A stretch of 11,090 bases of DNA, taken from NCBI GenBank assembly GCA_964476245.1, contig CAYYYW010000030.1, positions 1 to 11,090 of the forward strand, read 5' to 3'. Source of the stretch: CAYYYW01 sp964476245. GTDB lineage: Bacteria; Patescibacteriota; Microgenomatia; UBA1406; HO2-37-13b. The position numbers and the translations under genes were made by a program. Positions 1 to 5,117 of the stretch are shown one piece after another (the first letter of the stretch is position 1; each line of letters opens with the position of its first letter). The notes below the pieces were generated by a model. The model did not search any database. It worked only from the letters and a program-made list of their open reading frames with translations, and had not been told where the DNA came from.

Positions 1-38
1 TATTCAACCGCTTGTTTTTGGGATTTGGTGAGTTGCAT
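1..38 (-). CDS. N-terminal fragment of a probable UvrD/Rep-type helicase (partial)
   Basis: Only 12 codons and two extra bases are present before the window edge. They run from an ATG at 38 on the minus strand and read MQLTKSQKQAVE. UvrD/Rep superfamily 1 helicases typically open with an L(T/N)xxQxxAV stretch (the Q motif) shortly before the Walker A loop, and this fragment fits that pattern. The Walker A itself lies outside the window, so the family is an inference from a very short match. An extended -10 sits directly upstream and would place the transcript start on or next to the ATG. The gene follows rpoD on the same strand after a 247-base gap, so it probably has its own promoter. Confidence 0.4.
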   Translation of the reverse strand, partial: MQLTKSQKQAVE

Positions 39-285
39 GAGTAAATTATATCATCAAAGAAAATATAAAAATTCAACTTTTAAATTAAAGGCCCACTCGA
101 AATCCAACCTGTCAAGTTGCCGAAACTAATTTCCAATCTCAATTTTCCACAACTACGTAACTATCTTCTAACAACCAATTTCTAATTTCTAAAAAGTTGA
201 GTATTTTATCAACAAACCACCGACAATTGTCCGATTAATTAAACGATTGAAACAGAAGATTGAAAGAGAGTTTAAATATTCCGTT
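39..285. other. AT-rich intergenic region downstream of rpoD
   Basis: This stretch between the end of rpoD and the helicase-like start has no supportable ORF on either strand. It carries low-complexity motifs related to aatttctaatttct, a 10-bp perfect palindrome GACAATTGTC at 222-231, and the helicase promoter at its left end. No convincing GC-rich intrinsic terminator for rpoD is visible. Confidence 0.6.
45..53 (-). promoter_or_regulatory. Extended -10 promoter for the helicase-like gene, probably leaderless
   Basis: On the minus strand the sequence is TG-A-TATAAT, a perfect -10 with the TG extension. Six bases separate it from the ATG at 38, so transcription would start at or within a base of the start codon. 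No good -35 is present at 17 bp. The nearest TTGAAT lies 20 bp upstream, which is acceptable for an extended -10. The initiation site is inferred, not seen. Confidence 0.45.
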
Positions 286-1377
286 TTATTCAACAAAGTC
301 CTTAAGTTTTTTGGCTCGGGTTGGGTGACGGAGTTTGCGGATAGCTTTAGCCTCAATCTGGCGGATTCTTTCGCGAGTTACCTTGAATTCTTGGCCAACA
401 TCTTCTAAGGTTTTAGGTTTTCCGTTATCAAGACCGAATCTCATAATTAAAACTCTTTTTTCTCGATCGGAAAGAGTTTCGAGAACTTCCTGCAAGTAAT
501 CTTTTAAAAATTCTTTAGAAACTTTGTCATAAAGAGACAGTTGGTTTTTATCAGACACAAATTGTTCTAGGGTCGTTTCTTTATCGTCCCCAATTGGAGT
601 AGATAAAGATTTTGGGTGTTGGGAAATCTTAATTAAATTTTCTACAGCATCAACACTAACCTCCATTTCTTTAGCAATTTCTTTTTTAGTTGGATCACGC
701 CCTAATTTTTGTACCAGCCTCCTTTGAGTTTTGTAATAACGATTAATATGATCAACCATATGAACAGGAATTCTGATGGTTCTTGATTGGTCGGCAATGG
801 CTCGGGTAATTGCCTGTCTTATCCACCAAGTGGCATAGGTGGAAAATTTATAACCTCGTCGCCAATCATATTTTTCCACTCCTTTTATTAATCCTTGATT
901 TCCTTCTTGGATAAGATCCAAAAAAGACAAACGTCGACCTAAATATTTTTTAGCGATAGAAACAACCAAACGAAGATTAGACCTGATTAATTTATCTCGT
1001 GCCTCGGCGCTGCCTTGTTCATAACGTTTGGCCAAATCAATTTCTTCTTCAAATTTTATGAGAGGGTGCTGCCCAATCTCTTTTAAATACATTTTTATCG
1101 GATCAAGCGATTCTCCATGCCTGATAGAAACAATTTGTTTTAATTCCTTTTCTAATTCTTCAACTGATTTTTTGGCATCTTCTTCTTCTCTGGTTGATAC
1201 ATTTTCAAAGATGTCAATATTTTTTTTCATCGCCTGGTTGAAAAAGTTATCAATCTCTCGAATATGATGTTCTGGGTCGGCATAAATAAAGAAAATGTCA
1301 TCTTGGACTATAAAACCATTTTCTTCACCTTGTTTAAGAAGTTCTTTGATATTCTTTGGGATTTTTTGAATGGTCAT
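286..1377 (-). CDS. rpoD: RNA polymerase primary sigma factor (sigma-70/SigA)
   Basis: Housekeeping sigma factor of 363 residues that directs RNA polymerase to -10/-35 promoters. Residues 1-90 are a short region 1.1-like and charged linker segment (KELLKQGEENGF resembles the region 1.1 start). Region 1.2 begins near 92 (DPIKMYLKEIG). Region 2 spans about 129-201, with DLIQEGNQGL and the -10-reading helix YATWWIRQAITRA, where Q188 and T191 match the TATAAT-recognising pair. Region 3 lies about 202-275. Region 4.2 is a helix-turn-helix at about 322-350 with VTRERIRQIEAKAIRKLR. The long non-conserved insert between regions 1.2 and 2 in proteobacterial RpoD is absent. It follows dnaG by 48 bases on the same strand, as in macromolecular-synthesis operons. 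The ATG at 1377 lacks a clear Shine-Dalgarno but is preceded by two tandem hairpins. Confidence 0.97.
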   Translation of the reverse strand: MTIQKIPKNIKELLKQGEENGFIVQDDIFFIYADPEHHIREIDNFFNQAMKKNIDIFENVSTREEEDAKKSVEELEKELKQIVSIRHGESLDPIKMYLKEIGQHPLIKFEEEIDLAKRYEQGSAEARDKLIRSNLRLVVSIAKKYLGRRLSFLDLIQEGNQGLIKGVEKYDWRRGYKFSTYATWWIRQAITRAIADQSRTIRIPVHMVDHINRYYKTQRRLVQKLGRDPTKKEIAKEMEVSVDAVENLIKISQHPKSLSTPIGDDKETTLEQFVSDKNQLSLYDKVSKEFLKDYLQEVLETLSDREKRVLIMRFGLDNGKPKTLEDVGQEFKVTRERIRQIEAKAIRKLRHPTRAKKLKDFVE

Positions 1378-1384
1378 CTTACAA

Positions 1385-1424
1385 TTTTACCACGCTAAGC
1401 GTGGTTTTACCACTTTAAGGTGGT
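1385..1424 (-). promoter_or_regulatory. Tandem hairpins in the dnaG-rpoD gap, just upstream of the rpoD start
   Basis: Two adjacent inverted repeats fill most of the 48-base gap. The first, 1389-1405, is ACCACGC-TAA-GCGTGGT, a perfect 7-bp stem with a 3-base loop, ending 11 bases before the rpoD ATG. The second, 1409-1424, is ACCACTT-TA-AGGTGGT, a related stem with one G-T pair, almost touching the dnaG stop codon. The flanks (tttta on one side, gttttac on the other) are shared. No T run follows, so these are not ordinary terminators. They could be mRNA processing sites, translation-control hairpins or members of a small repeat family. Confidence 0.6.
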
Positions 1425-1425
1425 T

Positions 1426-3189
1426 TTATAAAACAATTAATCTTTTTTCCATCTCAGAGAGAAGCTTGGCCAATCTTTTTACTTCAGGAACATCATCAAT
1501 TTTATTTTTTATTCTTCTTTTTAAAGAAAGTCTTTTAAATTCGCAGATTATTTTCTCTAATTCTTTTTCTAAAATATTTTGATCAAAAATAGCGATATCA
1601 AAAAGAGTTAGTTCATTAAAGACGGGAATAAGCTCACTGGGTAGAAATGAGGCAAATTTTTCCTGCCAATTCTCTTGATTTGATTGAAGATCGGGGCTGG
1701 CGGTTTTGAAATTAGAAAAACGCTGTAATAATTTTTTGTAAGAGACGGTGGAAAAATCTTCTTCATCTAAAATCTTAAAAATTTTTTCCAACATGGTAAA
1801 TGGTTTTTCGCTTTGAAAAATTAGACTCAAAACATACATTTGTAAAAGTTGATATCGGTCTTTCTCCGAGCTTTTTTTTATAAGAACGACTTGTTGTTTT
1901 GCTTTCCGCTTGTATAATTGTTTTTTAATTAAAAGTTCAATTGCGTAAGTTTCTACCTCAAGAACTTCGGCTAATTTTTTTACATAATATGATCGAACTA
2001 TTGGGTTTTTAATATTGGCGATAAATGGAATTACTTCGTTGCCGATATTTTTTTTTGAAAAAGCATCCTGTCCTTTATTTTTTTTAATGGATAAATCAAT
2101 AATAAAATCATAGATAGGAATTGGTTTTTTGACAATTTTCTTAAACATTTCAGAATCTTTTTTAATTGCTTCGTCAGGATCTTTAGCAAAATCAAAAGTG
2201 ACTACCGAAACGTCAAAATCTAAATTTTCCGCGTCAACAATGGCTCTTTTAGTTGTTTCTTCACCGGAAAAGTCAGCGTCTAAAGAAAGTACAATCTTAT
2301 TGGTGTAGCGTTTGAGAAGCATCAGTTGTTCTTTGGTAACTGCCGAGCCTTTTACCGCGACGACGTTTGCGATTCCTTCCTGAAAACAAGAAATCATATC
2401 AAATTCTCCCTCGACTAAAATTGCCTGATTATTTTTTTTGATGGCGTCTTTTGAAAGATTAATTCCAAAAAAAGTTTCTCTCTTATGATAAATCGGTGTT
2501 TCCGGAGTATTGATGTATTTTGCTTCGCCTTCTTTACCCAAGATTCGGCCCGAGAAACCCAAAGTGTTGTCTCGGGGGTCTTTGAGGGGAAACATTAATC
2601 TTTTTCTGAAACGATCATAGAAATCGCCTCGTCCGCTTTTTACCAAAAGCCCGGCTTCGTGAGATTCTTCTTCTCCAAAGCCCTTTTTTTTCAAGAATTT
2701 TAGTAAAGAGTCCCAGGATGAAGGAGAATAGCCAAGCATAAAAGTGTCAATGATTTTGCGGTTGATTTTTCTATTTTTAAGATAGTCTAAAGCTTTTTCT
2801 CCAATTTTGTGTTTGGTTAGAAGATAGTGATAAAACTCGCCAACTAGACTATTGATGGTAAAGAATCTTTGTTTCTTTTTCCAGGTCCTGTCTTCAAGGT
2901 CGGTTTTTTTTAACCTAATACCTAATTTGTCAGCCAATTCTTTTAAAGCCTCATAAAAAGTGATATTTTCCCACTTCATTAAGAATTTAATTACGTCGCC
3001 GCCTTCCTGGCAGGCGCCAAAGCAGTGCCAAATTTGGCGTTCGGGAGAAACGATAAAAGAGGGAGTTTTTTCTTGGTGAAAAGGACAGGGTGCTTTGAAG
3101 TTTCTTCCGAATTTTTTTAAAGCGACAAAACCTCCAATAAAATCAACGATGTCAATTCTTTTTTTTACTTCTTCAACCGAGTTGTCCAT
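1426..3189 (-). CDS. dnaG: DNA primase DnaG
   Basis: Synthesises RNA primers for DNA replication. The protein has 587 residues, close to the bacterial norm. The N-terminal CHC2-type zinc-binding domain uses C35, H38, C56 and C60 within PCPFHQEKTPSF and WHCFGACQEGGD. The last pair is spaced C-x3-C, where the usual DnaG pattern (CFGCGxGGD) is C-x2-C. The catalytic core and TOPRIM fold follow: GFSGRILG at 211-218, the catalytic glutamate in VEGEFD (E260), the metal-binding acidic pair in LDADFSG (D304, D306) and KDPDE at 336-340. The C-terminal part, from about residue 430, should be the helicase-interaction domain but is diverged. The start is ATG 3189, with no Shine-Dalgarno but a perfect hairpin 14 bases upstream. 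It lies directly before rpoD and there is no rpsU upstream. Confidence 0.97.
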   Translation of the reverse strand: MDNSVEEVKKRIDIVDFIGGFVALKKFGRNFKAPCPFHQEKTPSFIVSPERQIWHCFGACQEGGDVIKFLMKWENITFYEALKELADKLGIRLKKTDLEDRTWKKKQRFFTINSLVGEFYHYLLTKHKIGEKALDYLKNRKINRKIIDTFMLGYSPSSWDSLLKFLKKKGFGEEESHEAGLLVKSGRGDFYDRFRKRLMFPLKDPRDNTLGFSGRILGKEGEAKYINTPETPIYHKRETFFGINLSKDAIKKNNQAILVEGEFDMISCFQEGIANVVAVKGSAVTKEQLMLLKRYTNKIVLSLDADFSGEETTKRAIVDAENLDFDVSVVTFDFAKDPDEAIKKDSEMFKKIVKKPIPIYDFIIDLSIKKNKGQDAFSKKNIGNEVIPFIANIKNPIVRSYYVKKLAEVLEVETYAIELLIKKQLYKRKAKQQVVLIKKSSEKDRYQLLQMYVLSLIFQSEKPFTMLEKIFKILDEEDFSTVSYKKLLQRFSNFKTASPDLQSNQENWQEKFASFLPSELIPVFNELTLFDIAIFDQNILEKELEKIICEFKRLSLKRRIKNKIDDVPEVKRLAKLLSEMEKRLIVL

Positions 3190-3199
3190 TTTGAAGCAA

Positions 3200-3224
3200 T
3201 TTTACCACGTCAAACGTGGTTTTA
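3200..3224 (-). promoter_or_regulatory. Hairpin upstream of the dnaG start, same family as the one upstream of rpoD
   Basis: Perfect 7-bp inverted repeat ACCACGT-CAA-ACGTGGT at 3204-3220, ending 14 bases before the dnaG ATG. Its flanks (ttttac before, ttttac after) and stem match the copy upstream of rpoD, except that one C-G pair is replaced by T-A on both arms. That is a compensatory change keeping the stem intact. Confidence 0.6.
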
Positions 3225-3365
3225 CTACTTATCAATATAATGATTTTTTTGTTTGCCCTACGTAGTTCTCTTGGTCTTCCGTAGTCTTAATGAAAGAGAC
3301 AGCGTAGTCTGGGGCGGCAAATTCATAACGGTTGGCGGATAAAAGAAGTTGCGAAGGGCAAAATT

Positions 3366-3656
3366 TTATTCCTTTCCTTTGTAAGGATTCTTGTGAGGAT
3401 AACAACAAAGAACTTTATCTAAATATTCAATACCGCAAAAATATGGACATATCGAAACATTTTTTACAGCACATTTGTGTTTATTGTTTCCATCTACTTC
3501 ATTCCAAGGACATTTATCTTGCTTCCAATGAATGTTTTTTTCATTAGTAAATAAATCTATGTCCATATTTGCTCCATCTAATTTTTTTGTGACTTTGTTG
3601 TTATCCATATTTTTGCTAATAAGTTGTAAAAAATTTTCTATAGCAATTTCATGCAA
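3366..3656 (-). CDS. Small cysteine-rich protein of unknown function; start uncertain
   Basis: I do not recognise this family. The frame encodes 96 residues from a TTG at 3656. There is no ATG start in frame until residue 17, at 3608. The C-terminal half has six cysteines (C49, C62, C70, C74, C84, C85) with H43, H60 and H88, in the order KCPWNE, HKCAVK, ICPYFCGIE, VLCCYP. This suggests a metal-binding or redox module, although no known zinc or iron-sulfur motif fits exactly. There is no signal peptide or membrane segment. An out-of-frame ATG at 3682 begins with a run of seven A; one more A would join it to this frame and give MKKNSYKNELHEIA as the N terminus. A one-base indel or slippage may therefore hide the native start. 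It lies between the cupin and dnaG on the same strand. Confidence 0.6.
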   Translation of the reverse strand: MHEIAIENFLQLISKNMDNNKVTKKLDGANMDIDLFTNEKNIHWKQDKCPWNEVDGNNKHKCAVKNVSICPYFCGIEYLDKVLCCYPHKNPYKGKE

Positions 3657-3751
3657 CTCGTTTTTATACGAATTTTTTTCATAATTCAGCTAAATCTCAA
3701 CGTTAACCTCTAATACTTTGACAATTTTCACCATAGTTTGTTCTTAGTGAA

Positions 3752-3845
3752 GCACTCTCCGACCTTACGGTCGGGGCATCAACCACTTCGGGTATTCAGA
3801 GTGCGAAACCCCGCACCGTCCCGCTCAGCGGGACTGGTGCTGGGG
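3752..3845. repeat. GC-rich composite of inverted repeats overlapping the 3' end of the cupin gene
   Basis: An AT-rich neighbourhood is interrupted by a GC-rich block with nested dyads. GCACTCT (3752-3758) pairs with AGAGTGC (3798-3804). Inside it, CCGACC-TTAC-GGTCGG occupies 3759-3774. To the right, CCCC (3809-3812) to GGGG (3842-3845) encloses CACC/GGTG and a perfect TCCCGC-TCA-GCGGGA stem at 3819-3833, together a long near-continuous hairpin. The cupin reading frame runs into this block and stops at 3779, so its last ~20 residues come from the block. This looks like an inserted palindromic repeat unit, but no second copy is in the window, so mobility or repetition is an inference. Confidence 0.5.
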
Positions 3846-4171
3846 TAAATTAAATCGCTAGGATCAAATTTAGGATTAGTGACCACTACCAATTCAACTG
3901 TTTTTTCAACGTCTTGGATATTGTGATACTCATTCTTTGGTATTGAAAAAGCATCACCCGCCCGGATTGGGAAAATACTATTTCCAATTTTAAATTTAGC
4001 CTTTCCTTTCACAACGAAATAAACTTCTTCCATTTTTTTATGTTTGTGGGGTTTGGAGCTATTATTTATTACAGAATAAGACAAACTTAAATTTTTTGAG
4101 TTATATAGTTCCTGTAATTTACCACAGGCATCTTCAATTGGTTTAATATTTTTTCGATTAACTATTTTCAT
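3779..4171 (-). CDS. Single-domain cupin protein
   Basis: Small cupin of 130 residues from ATG 4171; a TTG six codons upstream is less likely. Cupin motif 1 is HKHKKMEEVYFVVKG, with metal ligands H42, H44 and E49. Motif 2 is AGDAFSIPKNEYHN, with ligand H83. The ligand set is complete, so a metal-bound beta-barrel is expected. Small cupins of this kind include sugar isomerases, dioxygenases and sensors, and the sequence does not tell which. The last ~20 residues, from about residue 110, are rich in Ser, Arg and Gly and are encoded by the GC-rich repeat block at 3752-3845. The native C terminus was probably replaced or extended. A promoter with TATAAT lies about 70 bases upstream; no good Shine-Dalgarno is visible. 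Confidence 0.85.
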   Translation of the reverse strand: MKIVNRKNIKPIEDACGKLQELYNSKNLSLSYSVINNSSKPHKHKKMEEVYFVVKGKAKFKIGNSIFPIRAGDAFSIPKNEYHNIQDVEKTVELVVVTNPKFDPSDLIYPSTSPAERDGAGFRTLNTRSG

Positions 4172-4238
4172 AAAAGCTGCAAATCTCAAATACTATGTAA
4201 ATGTTATTAGATTTTTTCTAAATTGTATATAGCTCGTT

Positions 4239-4268
4239 ATTATACGAAGTGTCTTCGTAATTTTACAA
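4239..4268 (-). promoter_or_regulatory. Probable cupin promoter with an inverted repeat filling the spacer
   Basis: On the minus strand the -10 is TATAAT (4244 to 4239) and the -35 is TTGTAA (4268 to 4263), with an 18-bp spacer. The spacer is almost entirely a perfect dyad, TACGAAG-TGT-CTTCGTA (4243-4259), placed where a regulator could sit between the two hexamers. The -35 lies in a 10-base direct repeat (TTTACAACCG on the plus strand at 4262-4271 and 4272-4281). The predicted transcript start is near 4232, leaving a leader of about 60 bases before the cupin ATG. Confidence 0.5.
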
Positions 4269-4344
4269 CCGTTTACAACCGTGGGGTTTGCAGATAGCTC
4301 TATAATTATTAAAACATATATTTTGTTATATTTATGAATCAATT

Positions 4345-4459
4345 CCGTTTAGCGGGGTGGCTTAGGATTTTGTGTTCCGAAATCCTACCTGGGTAGATGC
4401 TTCTAGTGCTGCAGTGGAATATATCACGCTGTCCCATAGGCCCGATGACTGCCTTTTTT
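4345..4459 (+). ncRNA. Candidate structured non-coding RNA of unknown family
   Basis: A run of helices fits into ~115 bases. TAGGATTT (4363-4370) pairs perfectly with AAATCCTA (4380-4387) around a 9-base loop. CCTGGG (4388-4393) pairs with CCATAGG (4434-4440), with one bulge, and encloses TAGA-TGCT-TCTA (4394-4405) and CAGTG/CGCTG (4412-4416 with 4427-4431). CGGG (4353-4356) closes with CCCG (4441-4444), stacked directly on the previous helix. Six T follow at 4454-4459, as at an intrinsic terminator. TATAAT at 4301-4306 could be a -10, but no good -35 accompanies it. No ORF covers the region. It matches no RNA family I can name. The T run favours the plus strand, but strand and boundaries are uncertain. 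Confidence 0.35.
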
Positions 4460-4480
4460 CGATTATTTAAATAATCGAAA
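4457..4480. repeat. 24-bp perfect palindrome
   Basis: The dyad is centred between 4468 and 4469, with all 12 base pairs matching and no loop. It starts inside the T run that ends the candidate RNA. It could be a binding site for a dimeric protein or a loopless hairpin assisting termination. It is AT-rich, so cruciform or protein binding is more plausible than a strong RNA hairpin. Confidence 0.55.
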
Positions 4481-4506
4481 TGTTTATGTTACCCTTTTCA
4501 ACTTTT

Positions 4507-4534
4507 AAACTTAATTAATCAATTAATTGAGTTT
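4507..4534. terminator. AT-rich hairpin with a short T run, possible weak terminator
   Basis: A 12-bp stem with one G-T pair and a TCAA loop, followed by five T (4532-4536) on the plus strand. It lies between the candidate RNA and the 3' end of the HExxH gene. On the minus strand, where that gene ends at 4567, the stem is followed only by three T and then A. It is mostly A-T pairs, so termination strength is doubtful. Confidence 0.3.
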
Positions 4535-4566
4535 TTCTGCTTTATTTCGCTTTTGAGCGTGGAATT

Positions 4567-4995
4567 TTATTTTATCTTCTCCCAAGCTTTAGTTAGTTCT
4601 TTTTTCGCTTTTTTGTATGGCACCATCCAAAAATAGAGCCAAGAAGATAAGAATTTGGCACTTCTATCTGTATCAAAAGTCAGTTTATTTTTTTTGAGAT
4701 ATTTCATTCCCTCCTTAGTAGCTAGAAGTTCCTCTTGAAAGCGAAATTTCGGAGAAAAAAAATAGTTTATCCCGAATTTGACAAATCCCAGTTCTTTTTG
4801 TCTTTCAATATGCTTCTTTTCGTGTTCTAAGGCGGCAATAAATCTAGGATTTGGTTTTGGCTTTTGCAAATCTTCATATACTTCATTAGAGACGAAGATA
4901 TTAGGATAAATTGCTTGAGCTGTGTAAGATGACAGCCAAGGGATAAATTCCCAAATCTTTGGTTTTTTTCTAACAGCAATATCTTTATATTTCAT
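4567..4995 (-). CDS. Small HExxH-motif protein, putative zinc metallopeptidase
   Basis: 142 residues from ATG 4995. A GTG five codons upstream at 5010 is in frame but lies inside a hairpin, so ATG is preferred. The key motif is HEKKH at residues 58-62, the zinc-binding and catalytic HExxH of zincin peptidases. It is followed by IERQKELG and, 26-27 residues later, by E88/E89 in RFQEELLA, a reasonable third ligand for a gluzincin-like site. The motif sits in a predicted helix after a basic N terminus. There is no signal peptide; the stretch around WLYFWMVPY near the C terminus is hydrophobic but short. The exact family is not recognised, and activity is inferred from the motif alone. The gene is divergent from the ribosomal protein operon, with which it shares the 5007-5110 control region. 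Confidence 0.6.
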   Translation of the reverse strand: MKYKDIAVRKKPKIWEFIPWLSSYTAQAIYPNIFVSNEVYEDLQKPKPNPRFIAALEHEKKHIERQKELGFVKFGINYFFSPKFRFQEELLATKEGMKYLKKNKLTFDTDRSAKFLSSWLYFWMVPYKKAKKELTKAWEKIK

Positions 4996-5006
4996 GAAAC
5001 CATAAT

Positions 5007-5049
5007 CCACCCTACGGGTGGCAGAATTCTTTTATCACCTGTAGGGTGG
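5007..5049 (-). promoter_or_regulatory. Two small hairpins upstream of the HExxH gene start
   Basis: CCACCC-TAC-GGGTGG (5007-5021) is a perfect 6-bp stem with a 3-base loop, 11 bases before the ATG at 4995. A related stem, TCACCT-GTA-GGGTGG with two G-T pairs, lies at 5035-5049. Both arms end in GGTGGCA on the plus strand, as in a tandem duplication. The layout (tandem hairpins, the start-proximal one perfect) resembles the pair upstream of rpoD. Confidence 0.45.
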
Positions 5050-5081
5050 CATTGAAGGATTCTTACCCACAACTTCAATCC

Positions 5082-5110
5082 TTGACGATAGCAATTTAAT
5101 GTTATATAAT
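5082..5110 (+). promoter_or_regulatory. Strong sigma-70 promoter of the ribosomal protein operon
   Basis: TTGACG (5082-5087), a 17-bp spacer and a perfect TATAAT (5105-5110). The predicted start is A5118, giving a ~95-nt leader before rplC. The -35 overlaps one arm of nearby inverted repeats: ATTGAAG (5051-5057) with CTTCAAT (5073-5079), and AAGGATT (5055-5061) with AATCCTT (5077-5083). These could be operator half-sites. This is the best promoter match in the window. Confidence 0.8.
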
Positions 5111-5117
5111 TTCCTTC

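Larger units (their letters stand above)
4172..4566. other. 395-base non-coding gap between the cupin and HExxH genes
   Basis: No ORF is supportable here on either strand. From left to right it holds the cupin leader and promoter (4172-4268), a tandem 10-base direct repeat (4262-4281), the candidate structured RNA (4345-4459), a 24-bp palindrome (4457-4480), an AT-rich hairpin (4507-4534) and a small CGCT-TTTG-AGCG hairpin (4548-4559). Confidence 0.6.

Noticed and set aside
1028..1267. Plus-strand ORF antisense to rpoD, and similar ORFs antisense to dnaG, rplC, rplB and others
   Set aside because: They are shadows of well-supported genes, with low-complexity translations and no family signal.
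1389..1424. Intrinsic terminator between dnaG and rpoD
   Set aside because: The stems are good but are not followed by a T run long enough on the minus strand, and rpoD follows immediately.
3332..3547. Plus-strand ORF of 71 codons antisense to the cysteine-rich gene
   Set aside because: GTG start, no recognisable domain and no promoter; the opposite strand has the patterned cysteines.
3204..3845. CRISPR array
   Set aside because: The short palindromes are not evenly spaced, differ in sequence and have no spacers of uniform length; no cas gene is present.
4361..4392. Similarity to the SRP RNA Alu-domain core (TGT...CCGAAATCC)
   Set aside because: A short stretch resembles the Alu part of long Firmicutes-type SRP RNA, but the diagnostic domain IV (GGAAG...AGCAG) is not found anywhere downstream, and the T run ends the element too early.
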